Position numbers and translations under genes: made by a program
Origin: Diphasiastrum complanatum
Taxonomy: Eukaryota; Streptophyta; Lycopodiopsida; Lycopodiales; Lycopodiaceae
NCBI GenBank assembly: GCA_029204225.1
Contig: CM055109.1
Coordinates: 45,357,592-45,421,591, forward strand
Direction of reading: 5' to 3'
DNA length: 64,000 nucleotides
Shown here: positions 55,315 to 64,000 of the stretch, piece by piece
Position numbering within the stretch: position 1 is the stretch's first letter
Layout: every line of letters starts with the position of its first letter
The notes under the pieces: generated by a model
Told to the model about the DNA's origin: nothing
Databases searched by the model: none
The model's input: the letters and a program-made list of their open reading frames with translations, nothing else

Positions 55315-58265
55315 TCATAGCTCCACCATATCAACGTGCAGGGGGGAAGTAAGTGCAGCGCGATAATAGAGCCTTGCAACATTGATATGGTTGTCTTGCA
55401 TGCGCAAGGATTCATTGATGTCAAGGGCAATTGGGGGTAACCCTCGATCCCAAAAACCTTTGAGTTCTGCCAGTAATGCCAGCAGGCCGCAATTATCCGC
55501 AAAATATCTGACATCGCAATCAAAATTGCCATGGTGCTTCTGGTAGAAGACTCGGCAGTTGGTGACCATGTCTTCGGCTAAGTTGTCAGTATCGACTCTT
55601 GTGAGCTTAGGCCAAAAGATTCTGTTCTTGACCTTGGTGGCAGGAAACGGTTCTCGCCTCGCTACTAGATAGTAATAAGGATTGGTGCGCATGTAGGAGG
55701 GAGCTTCGAGATACCGTGCCATCGAGGTCTTACTTTGCAGGAAGAGCTGATGGCACCAGAGAGGTTGTGGATCTAGGAGTTTGACGGCTGCTTTATGTGT
55801 TTGACACTGGTCCAAATCTGGCAGTATGTAGCCACATCGCTCTTTTGTTGTTGGGTACATCTTTGCAAACTCCTAAGAGACGCGCAACTCCTTACTTGGT
55901 TCTGTGGGCGTGATTCTGTGCCGGATGGTGGGGGCTTCAGAGGCAATCTCGTGTTCGGATTGTGGATCGGGATCAGGAGATAGAGGAGGCGAGGGGTTAG
56001 CTTCTACAATTCGTTGTGATTCAGGAAAAAAGTGTCATGGAATGAAGGTGGGGTTAGTGGTGTTGAGGGGGTTAGACGCAGTGGAAGGGAAAAGAAAATG
56101 TTGGGAGCTGGTACCCCCAGAGCCCGATGGATTGATTGGTGTTTGAGCTCCTTGCCCAAGGGGTTGGCTTTGAAATGCGGAGCCTTGAGTTGCAGGAGGA
56201 GGCTGTTGAAATCATGCGCCATCTCCACCATCGGGTCCATCAAAGTGGTGCCCTGAATCATGAAATTGGACGTGCTTTGCATTAACCGACGGTGTCAACT
56301 GGATAACAACCTTTAAGCGTTCTTCCAGGGTGGCTATGTGCTGGTTTAGGGCCTCGACAGAAGCAATGTATGATTGTTGTAATTTTGCGTGTTGCTCTGT
56401 CGTGGCTTTCAGCTTTTAGGCCAGCGTTTGATAGGCCACCATTGGAATGGTAGTTCCCTCAGGGATAGCTGGTGGTGCGAAATCGTTGAAGTCCACCATT
56501 TCCAGCTGTTCCTTCATAGCGGAACGTGCTGCTTGTAAATCTGCTACAGCCTCATCCGTTTCGGCTTTGAGGGTATCGATGGTTTGTTGCATGTTGGATA
56601 CCTTCAGTTGGAGCTGGTTCTGGAGATGGATTAGCATCTGCTGCTGTTGTTGATTGTAATTTGTGAGGTTCTGGATCTACAGCTGGTGTTGTTTGGTTTC
56701 CTCCTCCAGCCTTGCTTTTTCTTTCTGAAAGCTCGCCATAGCACCATCGTCGAATTGCCGCATAGTGTGTTGTCCCCCTAGGGTGCCGAATATATTGTAT
56801 TGGAGCTCATTCACCAACCATACTGTTTTTTGGGCTGTAAGGGGTAGCTGCTCCCAAGGACCAATGTCAGGGAGGTTGCGTGTGTAGTTAGGATACGGCA
56901 TGGGGTTAAATGGTAGAAAATCAGGAGTAGGGCTAGACGGAGGTGTAGGAAAGACAGGGAGGGGTGATTGTGGATTGAGGGGTGGGGAGAGACTACGTGG
57001 CGGAGAATGTGGGATTGGATTAGTGGTGACAGTGGTTGATGGGAGTGCAGTTAGTAACTGTAAGGCAAAATCATCTACGTTGACTGTGGAGTCAAGTAGG
57101 GTGGAGATTTGTACAGTCGAGGACTTTTGTGGAAGTGCGGAAGGGAAGCCTGTGTTGAAGGTTAGTGAGGGTGTGGAGGTGACAATAAATGGTGGGGGTG
57201 GTGGTGGGATTGTGAGAGCAAGTGATGGAGAGGAGATTGCCTGTGTGGACGGAATCACGCCCATAGGATCAGAGCCAGAAGTGCTTGCCATTCCGGAGTT
57301 GCCTGCTGCTGCTGCTACTGCTTGTCGACGTTGTTGGGTCTGGTGAAGTAAGGTCGCCTGCTGCTCTAGGACTTCCTTTGGGACCTGAGATGGTTTAAGG
57401 CTCCCTCTGGATTCAACATATTCTATCCCGATGTTGCTGGATAGAATGTTATGTGAAAAATTTGCTTCTGTGTTGCCTGCCTTCTCTTTCTGCTTCTTAG
57501 TAGGTGGGGCTGGTGAGACTGGTTCTGTTGTCGATTGGGGGGTGGCTCGCTTTTTTGTGCTTGGATAAACAGCATCCAGCTCCTTGATGGCAGCCGCCGC
57601 CTTAGACTCCAATTGCTTGGTGACCAACATGTGGAGGAAATACCGACATTTGGTAGTTGATTTGCGGGCTTTCAGGGCTCCGCACAGCTTCTCCACTACC
57701 TTCTCAGCCCACTTATAATTTTGAGTGGGGTCGTCCATGGTGAGGGTTAGAGAGAAGAGATCGCTCGATGGGATGCGATCCATTTTGGTGGTATGTACTG
57801 TAGCCATGGTGACGATGATCTTTGAGACGGCCCGTAGATGGTGATGAGTTGGATAGCGATCCCGTCATTGGTTTGGGCAATGGTTTTGCCGTCGTCTATC
57901 AGAAACTTGGTGAAGAACTTGGCATCATAGTTGGTGCCCTTGCCATAGATTGTCTCTCCAAAATTAGAAAAGTCGACACTCTGAAGATCCCCCAGAGAGA
58001 CGTTGATGATAGAATAGCTGCCAGTCTTGGTTGTAAGCCAAAAAGTTTGGAGCTCATCCGAATAGGTTGAGTAGGCTGCTCGGATGAGGCTCTCGCTCTA
58101 CTGGTCCCAGAAAAGTGTTAGATCAAAGCCAAGGTTGGTGAGGATATCCTTGGCCAGTGTGAGCTGCTTGGTGTAATTCTTAAGAGAGATCATGATTATA
58201 TCCCCTGAATAAGGATGAGGGGGTTTACAGCGATGCAAGCTCAGTGACGAATCACAGGAAGCCAT
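55315..58265 (-). pseudogene. Gypsy B third ORF, about 980 codons, decayed
   Basis: ATG at 58265 (MASCDSSLSLHRCK) 622 bp after the integrase stop. One frame, after a frameshift near 57815, is readable to 55315. Nonsense codons at 58098, 56677, 56416, 56212, 56035 and 55873 interrupt it, while the sequence between them keeps protein-like composition. Parts in order: an N-terminal domain (LKNYTKQLTLAKDILTNLGF, SVDFSNFGETIYGKG, DAKFFTKFLIDDG), a helical stretch (KWAEKVVEKLCGALKARKST), a Pro/Ser/Thr-rich linker (about 57450-56900), a coiled coil (about 56720-56300, e.g. LHLQNQLQLKVSN-type and LEERLKVVIQ), a second Pro-rich part, and a C-terminal domain (MYPTTKERCGYILPD, YFADNCGLLALLAELKGFW). No transmembrane segment stands out, so it does not look like an envelope. 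Family unknown. Confidence 0.7.
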
Positions 58266-58887
58266 GGCAGTGGTGATTTTAGATTGCTCTGAGAATTTTG
58301 AAAATTTTGAAAAAAAATTGGCATAAACTCGAGAGCAGCAATCTAAAATGAACTCGTGGAGAGAGGGTGGAGACCCATATATAGACTTTTTTGGACAGGA
58401 ATTCGCAACTTCACCCAGAAATCATCCTCAATGTCCACGATTTGGTAATGATGGTCACAGATTTTGAGGCATCAGTCTGAGGGCCCGCGAATTCCTGTAA
58501 GTGATTTGCGTTTGTCAAAAGAGAGAAAATGTCTGATAGTGCAAAAATGTATGTGATAAGAATTCACGGAGGTAAGAGAGAAATCGTGAGAAAAAACTTC
58601 ATTTTTTTGATTTTTTGACATTTTTCTTTTGAGACAAAATTTGCGGAGGCCAAAAATGAATCATTCTCTGTAAGAAAGGGGTCAGGCGAATTCTATTTGA
58701 GACGATGTGAAAACATTTTGTCTGAAACTAATGACTTTTGTGGTTTTCTCAGAGAAGATTGTTAGTATACCTGATCTGATAGTATCTTGATGGGTGGAAC
58801 AATAAATCACAGCAAAAAATGTTGTCAAAATGGCATACAAATAATAAAAAGGGAGAAGAAAAAAAAATAAACAGTAGAAAAAAACAA

Positions 58888-59100
58888 CTAATACATATCA
58901 AGATAAAAGCAGGGTTCGTTGTACTTTCTCAGTCGACTCCCATTGACCACAGTGTGGAGGACATCGCCTTGAAGGATTTGGAGTTGAACATATCCAGAGG
59001 CAAAGATTTTTTTTATGATGTAAGGTCCTTGGCCTAAAAATTGCAATTTGCCTTTGAAGGCTTTGGCCTGGTATAGCAGGACCTTACTGGTAAATCATCA
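58888..59100 (-). pseudogene. Gypsy B integrase C-terminal remnant
   Basis: Reads VLLYQAKAFKGKLQFLGQGP, YIIKKIFASGYVQLQ and VNGSRLRKYN, equivalent to the GPY/F module ending gypsy C integrase. The zinc finger and catalytic core are absent: the sequence passes from the end of RNase H (LSRIPNLPTPDQGVNDDLP) straight into this module near 59095, with a frame change. Confidence 0.82.
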
Positions 59101-60345
59101 TTGACGCCTTGATCAGGGGTAGGAAGGTTAGGGATTCGGGATAGATGATCTGCTAAAAAATGCTGAACTCCCTTACGAACCACGATCCTAAACTCAAATT
59201 CTCTCAATAATAGGATCCATCTAGTAATACAACCTGTGGTGCAGGTCTTGTTGATGAGATACAACAGTGCTTTGATGATCAGTGAAGAATGCAAAGATTT
59301 TTCCTAGAAGATAATCGCGAAACTTTTGAACCGCATATACCATTGTCAAGGCTTCATGTTCGGTGGTGGTTTAATTGACTTCAACAGGTATCAATTGTCG
59401 ACTAAGAAAACGAATTGGGTAATCCTTTTTGAATTCTCCCGGTTGGGTGAGCACTGCTCCAATGGCATACTTGGATGCATCAGTATGCACATGGAATTCT
59501 TTAGAATAATCAGGAGCCCGGAGGATGGGTGCTTTGGTAAGGGCTTCTTTGAGTTGATTGAAGGCGACGTGTTGTTCATCCGTCCATTTGGAAACTACAA
59601 CTACTTTGTAGATTAAGCGGGCTTTGTTAGCGAAATCGAAAATAAAGCACCGATAGTAGTTGGCGTGGCCAAGGAAGGAGTAAACTTCACGTATCGTACG
59701 CGGTTCTGGTAGATTTTGAATGATAAGGATCTTTTCAGGGTCAGTGGCAATGCCATTGGGAGATAATATGTCCTAACACAATACCATGGGTTACCCAAAT
59801 CTGGCATTTTTCAGGATTAAGAGAAATACCGAAGCGTTGACATTGGATAAAAAAAAATTTGAGCACAGACAGATGACATATTTCTTCGAAATGTGCTCCT
59901 AAATTGTCCAAGTAAACTTCTAAGGTATCGCCCATCTACTGAGAAAAGGCCGCTTGCATAACATGTTGGAAGGTGTTAGGAGCATTGCAGAGCCCAAAAG
60001 ACATGACTTTCTAGCAGGAGGTTTCCCATTCTGTGGCAAAGGTGATTTTGTGTTGATCTTCTTCAGCGATTTGGATCATATTATATCCGCTAAAGCCATC
60101 TAAGAAGGAGTAAGCCTCATCTCCTGCTAGATTTTGTAAGATGGATTCTCCGAAAGGTAATGGAAAATGATCACGTTCAATGACGGTGTTAAGTTTCTTA
60201 AAATCGACACAGATCCGGAGTTTTCCATTTTTCTTGGGAACGATGACAATTGGGGAGACCCACTTAGTATGTTCAATTTCATATATAAATCCCACATCTA
60301 AAAGGCGTTGTAATTCTTCTTTGATCTTGGCCTTATAGATGGGAT
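59100..60345 (-). pseudogene. Gypsy B reverse transcriptase and RNase H
   Basis: RT: CNPIYKAKIKEELQRLLDVG, TKWVSPIVIVPKKNGKLRIC, VDFKKLNTVIERDHFPLPF, YSFLDGFSGYNMIQI, stop (60011-60013), KVMSFGLCNAPNTFQHVM, stop near 59936, then LEVYLDNLGAH, where the catalytic YxDD reads YLDN. RNase H: REVYSFLGHANYYR, WTDEQHVAFNQLKEALTKAP, HVHTDASKYAIGAVLTQ, PIRFLSRQL, CTTGCITRWILLLREFEFRI and FLADHLSRIPN. Frameshifts near 59760 and 59300. Dead polymerase. Confidence 0.9.
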
Positions 60346-60409
60346 TGCATCTGTACGGCCTCGCATCCCAAGAAGAATTACAACGTCTTTCGCAGTGGGC
60401 CTCGCATCC
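60306..60409. repeat. Local inverted and direct micro-duplication in gypsy B
   Basis: CGTTGTAATTCTTCTT (60306-60321) recurs inverted as AAGAAGAATTACAACG (60370-60385), and GGCCTCGCATCC occurs on both sides of it (60357-60368 and 60398-60409). It sits at the RT N-terminal boundary. Confidence 0.85.
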
Positions 60410-60596
60410 GGTTTAAGTGGGATACGATGCACATGTACTTGGGGTGAGACGCCTTTCATGTCTTTATAGGTCCAGGCAAAGATATGTCAATATTTTCACA
60501 GGAGCATTTCAAGCCGTCTTCGTTGTTCACGATTGAGATGAGCTCCGATGTGGACAAGATATTCGTTGGTTTCATTTGGCTCACTCAGGGAAAGGG

Positions 60597-62340
60597 TTAT
60601 GGTTTGTGCGGGGCCTTCGTAGGGTGAATTACCAGTGGGCTCACATTGAGCTTGGAGTAATTTGATTGTGACATCCTCGATCGTATAGTCTTTAAAGTAT
60701 GCAGGAACATCATGGGCTGGAGATTCGAGGGGGGCCTTGCCTTTATCTTGCCGAGATGGTGCCTTTCGGGGATGGGTGTAGGGCTAGAGGCAATTTCAGG
60801 AACTTCCCAAACAGTTGTGAGGTCACCCGACAGTTGAATTTGAAGTGGTTTTTTTATTTTCTCTTTCATAGTATGACCACGTAGTTGAGGTTTTGGTGGT
60901 GGAGAGATAGTTGGTATGTCATGGAGGATGTCGTCATCAATTTGAAAGATAGTCTCCTCCTCACAGAGATCCCATGGATAGTGTGGGCGTTTGGGACGGT
61001 AGAATTTTGTCTCAGGTTTTTCACTTGCAACCTTGGCAACTGATTCCACCTTGGAAGCATGTTGCGGATAGGTCTTCGGGGGAAGGGCTTCCATATAGTT
61101 GAGGATCTGAATATCAAAAATGTCCATATCTTCTGGGCAATTCTGAATTCGTAAGACGTTCTCGTCATCAATGAATAAATCGTCTGATTCATTAGTAGGT
61201 AGCCATGCAACATTTAGTAGCTCATCATGGTGTAGAAGGATATCAACAAAATTGATATTGATGATGGGTGTATCCAGATCAGGTAACTGGTCATGATCGA
61301 TCGGGTGTGGAGAGGTACAATTATCCTGATGTTGAGCACAGTAATCGGCATTGACACAATCAATGGTAGCTAGACTGTGACTCCAGTTTATGATATCAGT
61401 AGATTTAACATAATGACCTTTTTCGTGGCTAGACTGGTATGGCTCAAATACTGAGTTGGTGGTTGAGGATCCCTCGTCATGAATGCATGTAGATTTGAGA
61501 TTACCCGTTGAGTCAATTGTGACAGAATTGTCATGATTACCAGAAGTGACTTGGCCTTTTCTCCAGTCATGAACAACTCGTGCATTGGTGAGCCACGGAT
61601 GACCAAGTAGTAATTCATAAGAATAGGCATTATTGGGAATATCAAGTACTACAAGGTCAACAGAAAATTTGAGACCTCCTAGTTTGATCAGCACGTGCGA
61701 AAGAAAACCGGTAGGTCGGACCACACTTTGATCAGCCATTCGAAGCTGACAAGTAGGTTTGGCTAGCTTGTCTCTCAGATTCCATTCCATCATGAGGGAT
61801 GTGGAAATGATATTAACCCCGAAACCTCCATCGAGTATTGCTAAAACTTCACGGGATTGATGATGGGTAGCTGGGATTTTGATGTTGCCTCGTTCGCTGA
61901 GTGGATTGGTTAGATGTAAGGGCATTTCAGGCAACTCATCAATAGTGGTGGTGGTATTGGATTGGATTTGTTGTTTCCACTGGCCAGCATGCTTCCAGAG
62001 GACATGGAAGGGAAGAGTGACATTGGCTTGTAGTAAATCTCCCCAAACTTCGGTACCTTCAAGGGTTTTGCTTTCAAAGGGCTTGTGAGGTACTTTATGG
62101 GAAGAGGAAGATTGTTGGTCGTCATTATAGATTTGTTGACGATATTCATGATGCAGCCAAATTTCTTCAGATGGGTGAGGATAAACTATCGGGGTTGAAT
62201 CATCACTAAGAGGAACAATCTGCGGTTGAGTTTTGTTGGGTGCAAGTGTAGGGGCTTAGCGTTGGGTTTGTGCCCGAGTCAAGACCCAAGCAGGATGAGT
62301 TTCAACTGGTAAAGTTTCTACTTGCACTGAACAGACTGGA
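60597..62340 (-). pseudogene. Gypsy B gag C-terminus and aspartic protease
   Basis: After PAWVLTRAQTQR and a TAA near 62258, the frame reads TLEGTEVWGDLLQANVTLPF, MPLHLTNPLSERGNIKI, then the protease VLAILDGGFGVNIISTSLMM (D-G-G for D-S/T-G), LGGLKFSVDLVVLDIPNNAY, SYELLLGHPWLTNARVVHDW. A long acidic linker with no known domain (about 61500-60600) leads to RT. The open part runs from 61934 to 60597. Protease would cut the Gag-Pol polyprotein. Confidence 0.83.
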
Positions 62341-63620
62341 GCAACAGGTTTGGATCGGGATGGTCAGTCCTTCACGTGATGTTCATTACCACAATTTTCA
62401 CAAGCTGGAGGGAAACGGAGTTTGTCTGGGCAGCGAATATTAGGATGTTTACCTGCACAAATAAAGCATCCTCGTGCGACAAAGATAGCTTGGTTTGGAT
62501 TATAAGCTTGGGCATTGGGATCTGGTGGTTGAGCATTAGAATCGTAGGTATAATAAACAATCGTTTCAGTAGAGTACTGTAGTTGAGTATTGTCTTCCAC
62601 ATAGTAGGTGGCCGGATCGATGGTATTCGGATCAAGATAATGGACAACGTTTTGTGGGGCAGGTTGGTTTACAACAAACTGTTGACGTGGGGATGGATAT
62701 TGATTTGGTGCAGGTGGTCGTGATTGGTAGACCCCTGGTCGTGGCACAGGTTGTTGTGGCGGGTAGGGGTGGTAAGCTCGATAAACAGTGGGTCTGGTGG
62801 CTACTGGGAAATGATTTCGCAATTGAGGGCATTCATTAGCAGTGTACTGCTGTGAGCAGATTGGACACCAGACATTTTCTCTTGCTGGAAAGGATTTCTC
62901 GGCAATTTGTTTCATGGCGGTTTGGAAATCGGCAGTGAGTATATCCATATGTGATTGTTGAGCTTTTTTCTAGATTTTCATTTGATGTAGAAGTTCAGAA
63001 GACTGAGCAATATTATCAGACTTAGGACAATCCGGATTTTTAGATTTCTTTTCACGATAGTCAAAGCCATCATCGGAAGCTTCGTCTTCTTCACAGATAG
63101 CATCGGTCATCACATTTTTAAGTTGATCATAAAGGTCAACTAGTTTGAGTTCACGGCGGATGTTTTTAGACAATCCAACTAAAAATAGTTTTATGGCCAT
63201 GCGTTCAGTGATATTTTCATCAACACATTCTACTTTGAGACGTTTAAAACGCTCAATGTAGTTTCGAACAGACTCTTCGCGACACATCTTGATATGAGTA
63301 ATTTGAATGAATGGGTTCTGAGTCAATTTGGATGGTTTGAAACGCTTGATGAGAGCGTCCTTAAGGGTGGTCCAAGAAGCAAGATCAGGAGTTTCGATAT
63401 TCAAGTACCACTCATTGGCGGTGCCATAGAGTACCATGGGAAATAGGCAAAGCTTTTCAGTTTCAGAGGTATCTCCATAAAAATGGCATGCATTATCAAA
63501 GTCTTGGAGAAATTGAACTAGGTCAGATTTGCCATCGTACTTTGGTGCATCGATACGTGGAATTCTTCGTTCCATTTGTGGAGTCGTCGGATTAGAAGAT
63601 TCGGCACAGTCACAAGACAT
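62341..63620 (-). pseudogene. Gypsy B gag, minus copy
   Basis: Start ATG at 63620 (MSCDCAESSNPTTPQMER), chosen because the plus copy has the equivalent start at 15843. Core: RIDAPKYDGKSDLVQFLQDF, LCLFPMVLYGTANEWYLNIE, WTTLKDALIKRFKPSKL, VRNYIERFKRLKVECVDENI, KLFLVGLSKNIRRELKLVDL. Knuckles: CPICSQQYTANECP (His to Tyr), CFICAGKHPNIRCP, CENCGNEHHVKD with TGA for the last Cys. TAG near 62970 replaces a Trp (TGG in the plus copy). A Pro/Gln/Tyr-rich stretch separates knuckles 1 and 2. Confidence 0.88.
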
Positions 63621-64000
63621 GATGCAGAATATAGATGAGCAGGGCAGGACTGTACTTGACAAAAAGGGCAGTTTGTTTGTAGAATGGATAGTGTAGGACA
63701 AAAACTAGTCTTTCTGATTGTTATAAAATTCGCGGACAGGCTGAGAAATTGTGGAGAGACAGATAAATCTAACTGTAATACTCGCGAATTTTGAACAAGT
63801 ATTCTGAATGTCAAAACAGTGATTTTTTTAGATTTTCTGGAAAAATTTGGCGATTCAAAATTTGTGGATAGTACAGGAAAATCGTGCTCTATGAGGGCAA
63901 ATTTTTAGGCTTGATGGCGAATTCTAACAGAGAGGTTTGACTGGCAGATAGGGAATATAGAGAAAGATGTGATGTTTTGTTAGTAAACGGGCAGAATCTG

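Larger units (their letters stand above)
55315..64000 (-). mobile_element. Ty3/gypsy family B element with third ORF, runs past the right edge
   Basis: Minus-strand order: leader (to 64000), gag (63620 on), protease, RT, RNase H, integrase C-terminus only, then a long third ORF. RT-before-IN and the extra 3' ORF suggest the Athila/Tat branch. The family B plus copy at 15.6-18.2 kb is its nearest relative here. The 5' LTR would lie outside the window. Confidence 0.88.

Noticed and set aside
56900-57346. Plus-strand 148-residue Gly/Val-rich frame
   Set aside because: It is antisense to the Pro-rich linker of the gypsy B third ORF, whose composition explains it.

Overview
This window is nuclear DNA from a land plant with a repeat-rich genome. 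The evidence is a seven-exon choline kinase gene with GT-AG introns, plant-type Ty1/copia and Ty3/gypsy retrotransposons (tRNA-iMet and tRNA-Asp primer sites), CACTA-type transposon genes, and long GA and GT microsatellites. I cannot name the clade from sequence alone. There is no sign of prokaryotic or organellar DNA.

Layout. 0.1-0.5 kb holds a decayed histone H3-family (CENH3-like) copy. 0.9-2.9 kb is a minus-strand gag and leader of gypsy family A. 3.2-4.05 kb holds tandem repeats. 4.3-8.5 kb is a degenerate minus-strand copia element (copia-1). 9.5-11.9 kb has GA microsatellites and a 131-bp duplication. 12.07-15.6 kb is a plus-strand family A copy with LTR and tRNA-Asp primer site, followed directly by a plus-strand gag of gypsy family B (15.6-18.2 kb). 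18.2-23.3 kb is minus-strand gypsy C. 23.3-26.3 kb holds two plus-strand copia remnants with LTRs.

28.6-33.3 kb is the single-copy part of the window: a choline kinase gene on the minus strand with all expected catalytic motifs. Its 362-codon reading frame joins across seven exons without a break. It is the only conventional host gene that looks functional. 33.4-34.5 kb upstream is degenerate tandem repeat.

35.85-43.25 kb is nested: an old minus-strand copia (copia-4) whose gag is split by a young LTR retrotransposon (37573-43127). That element has 647-bp LTRs with about five mismatches, a TATCC target duplication, an iMet primer site and a polypurine tract. Its single uninterrupted 1024-codon reading frame encodes Gag with a zinc knuckle followed by about 770 residues of unrecognised protein. 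It has no protease, integrase, reverse transcriptase or RNase H, so it must be mobilised in trans. It is the most interesting object here.

45.5-46.8 kb is a gypsy RNase H-integrase fragment. 46.8-49.5 kb is a short CACTA-like element whose two ends carry arrays of GCGTGGAT/ATCCACGC and which encodes only a TNPA-like protein. 50.6-51.7 kb is a copia LTR plus integrase fragment. 51.7-54.35 kb is a second CACTA-like remnant with head-to-head TNPA-like and TNP2-like genes. 55.3-64.0 kb is the largest gypsy, a minus-strand family B element running off the right edge. It has gag, protease, RT and RNase H, an integrase reduced to its C-terminal end, and a roughly 980-codon third reading frame in the position where Athila-type elements carry an env-like ORF.

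Most element genes are broken by nonsense codons, many consistent with decay of methylated cytosine, and by frameshifts. The exceptions are the gag-only ORF, the choline kinase gene and the gypsy C integrase.
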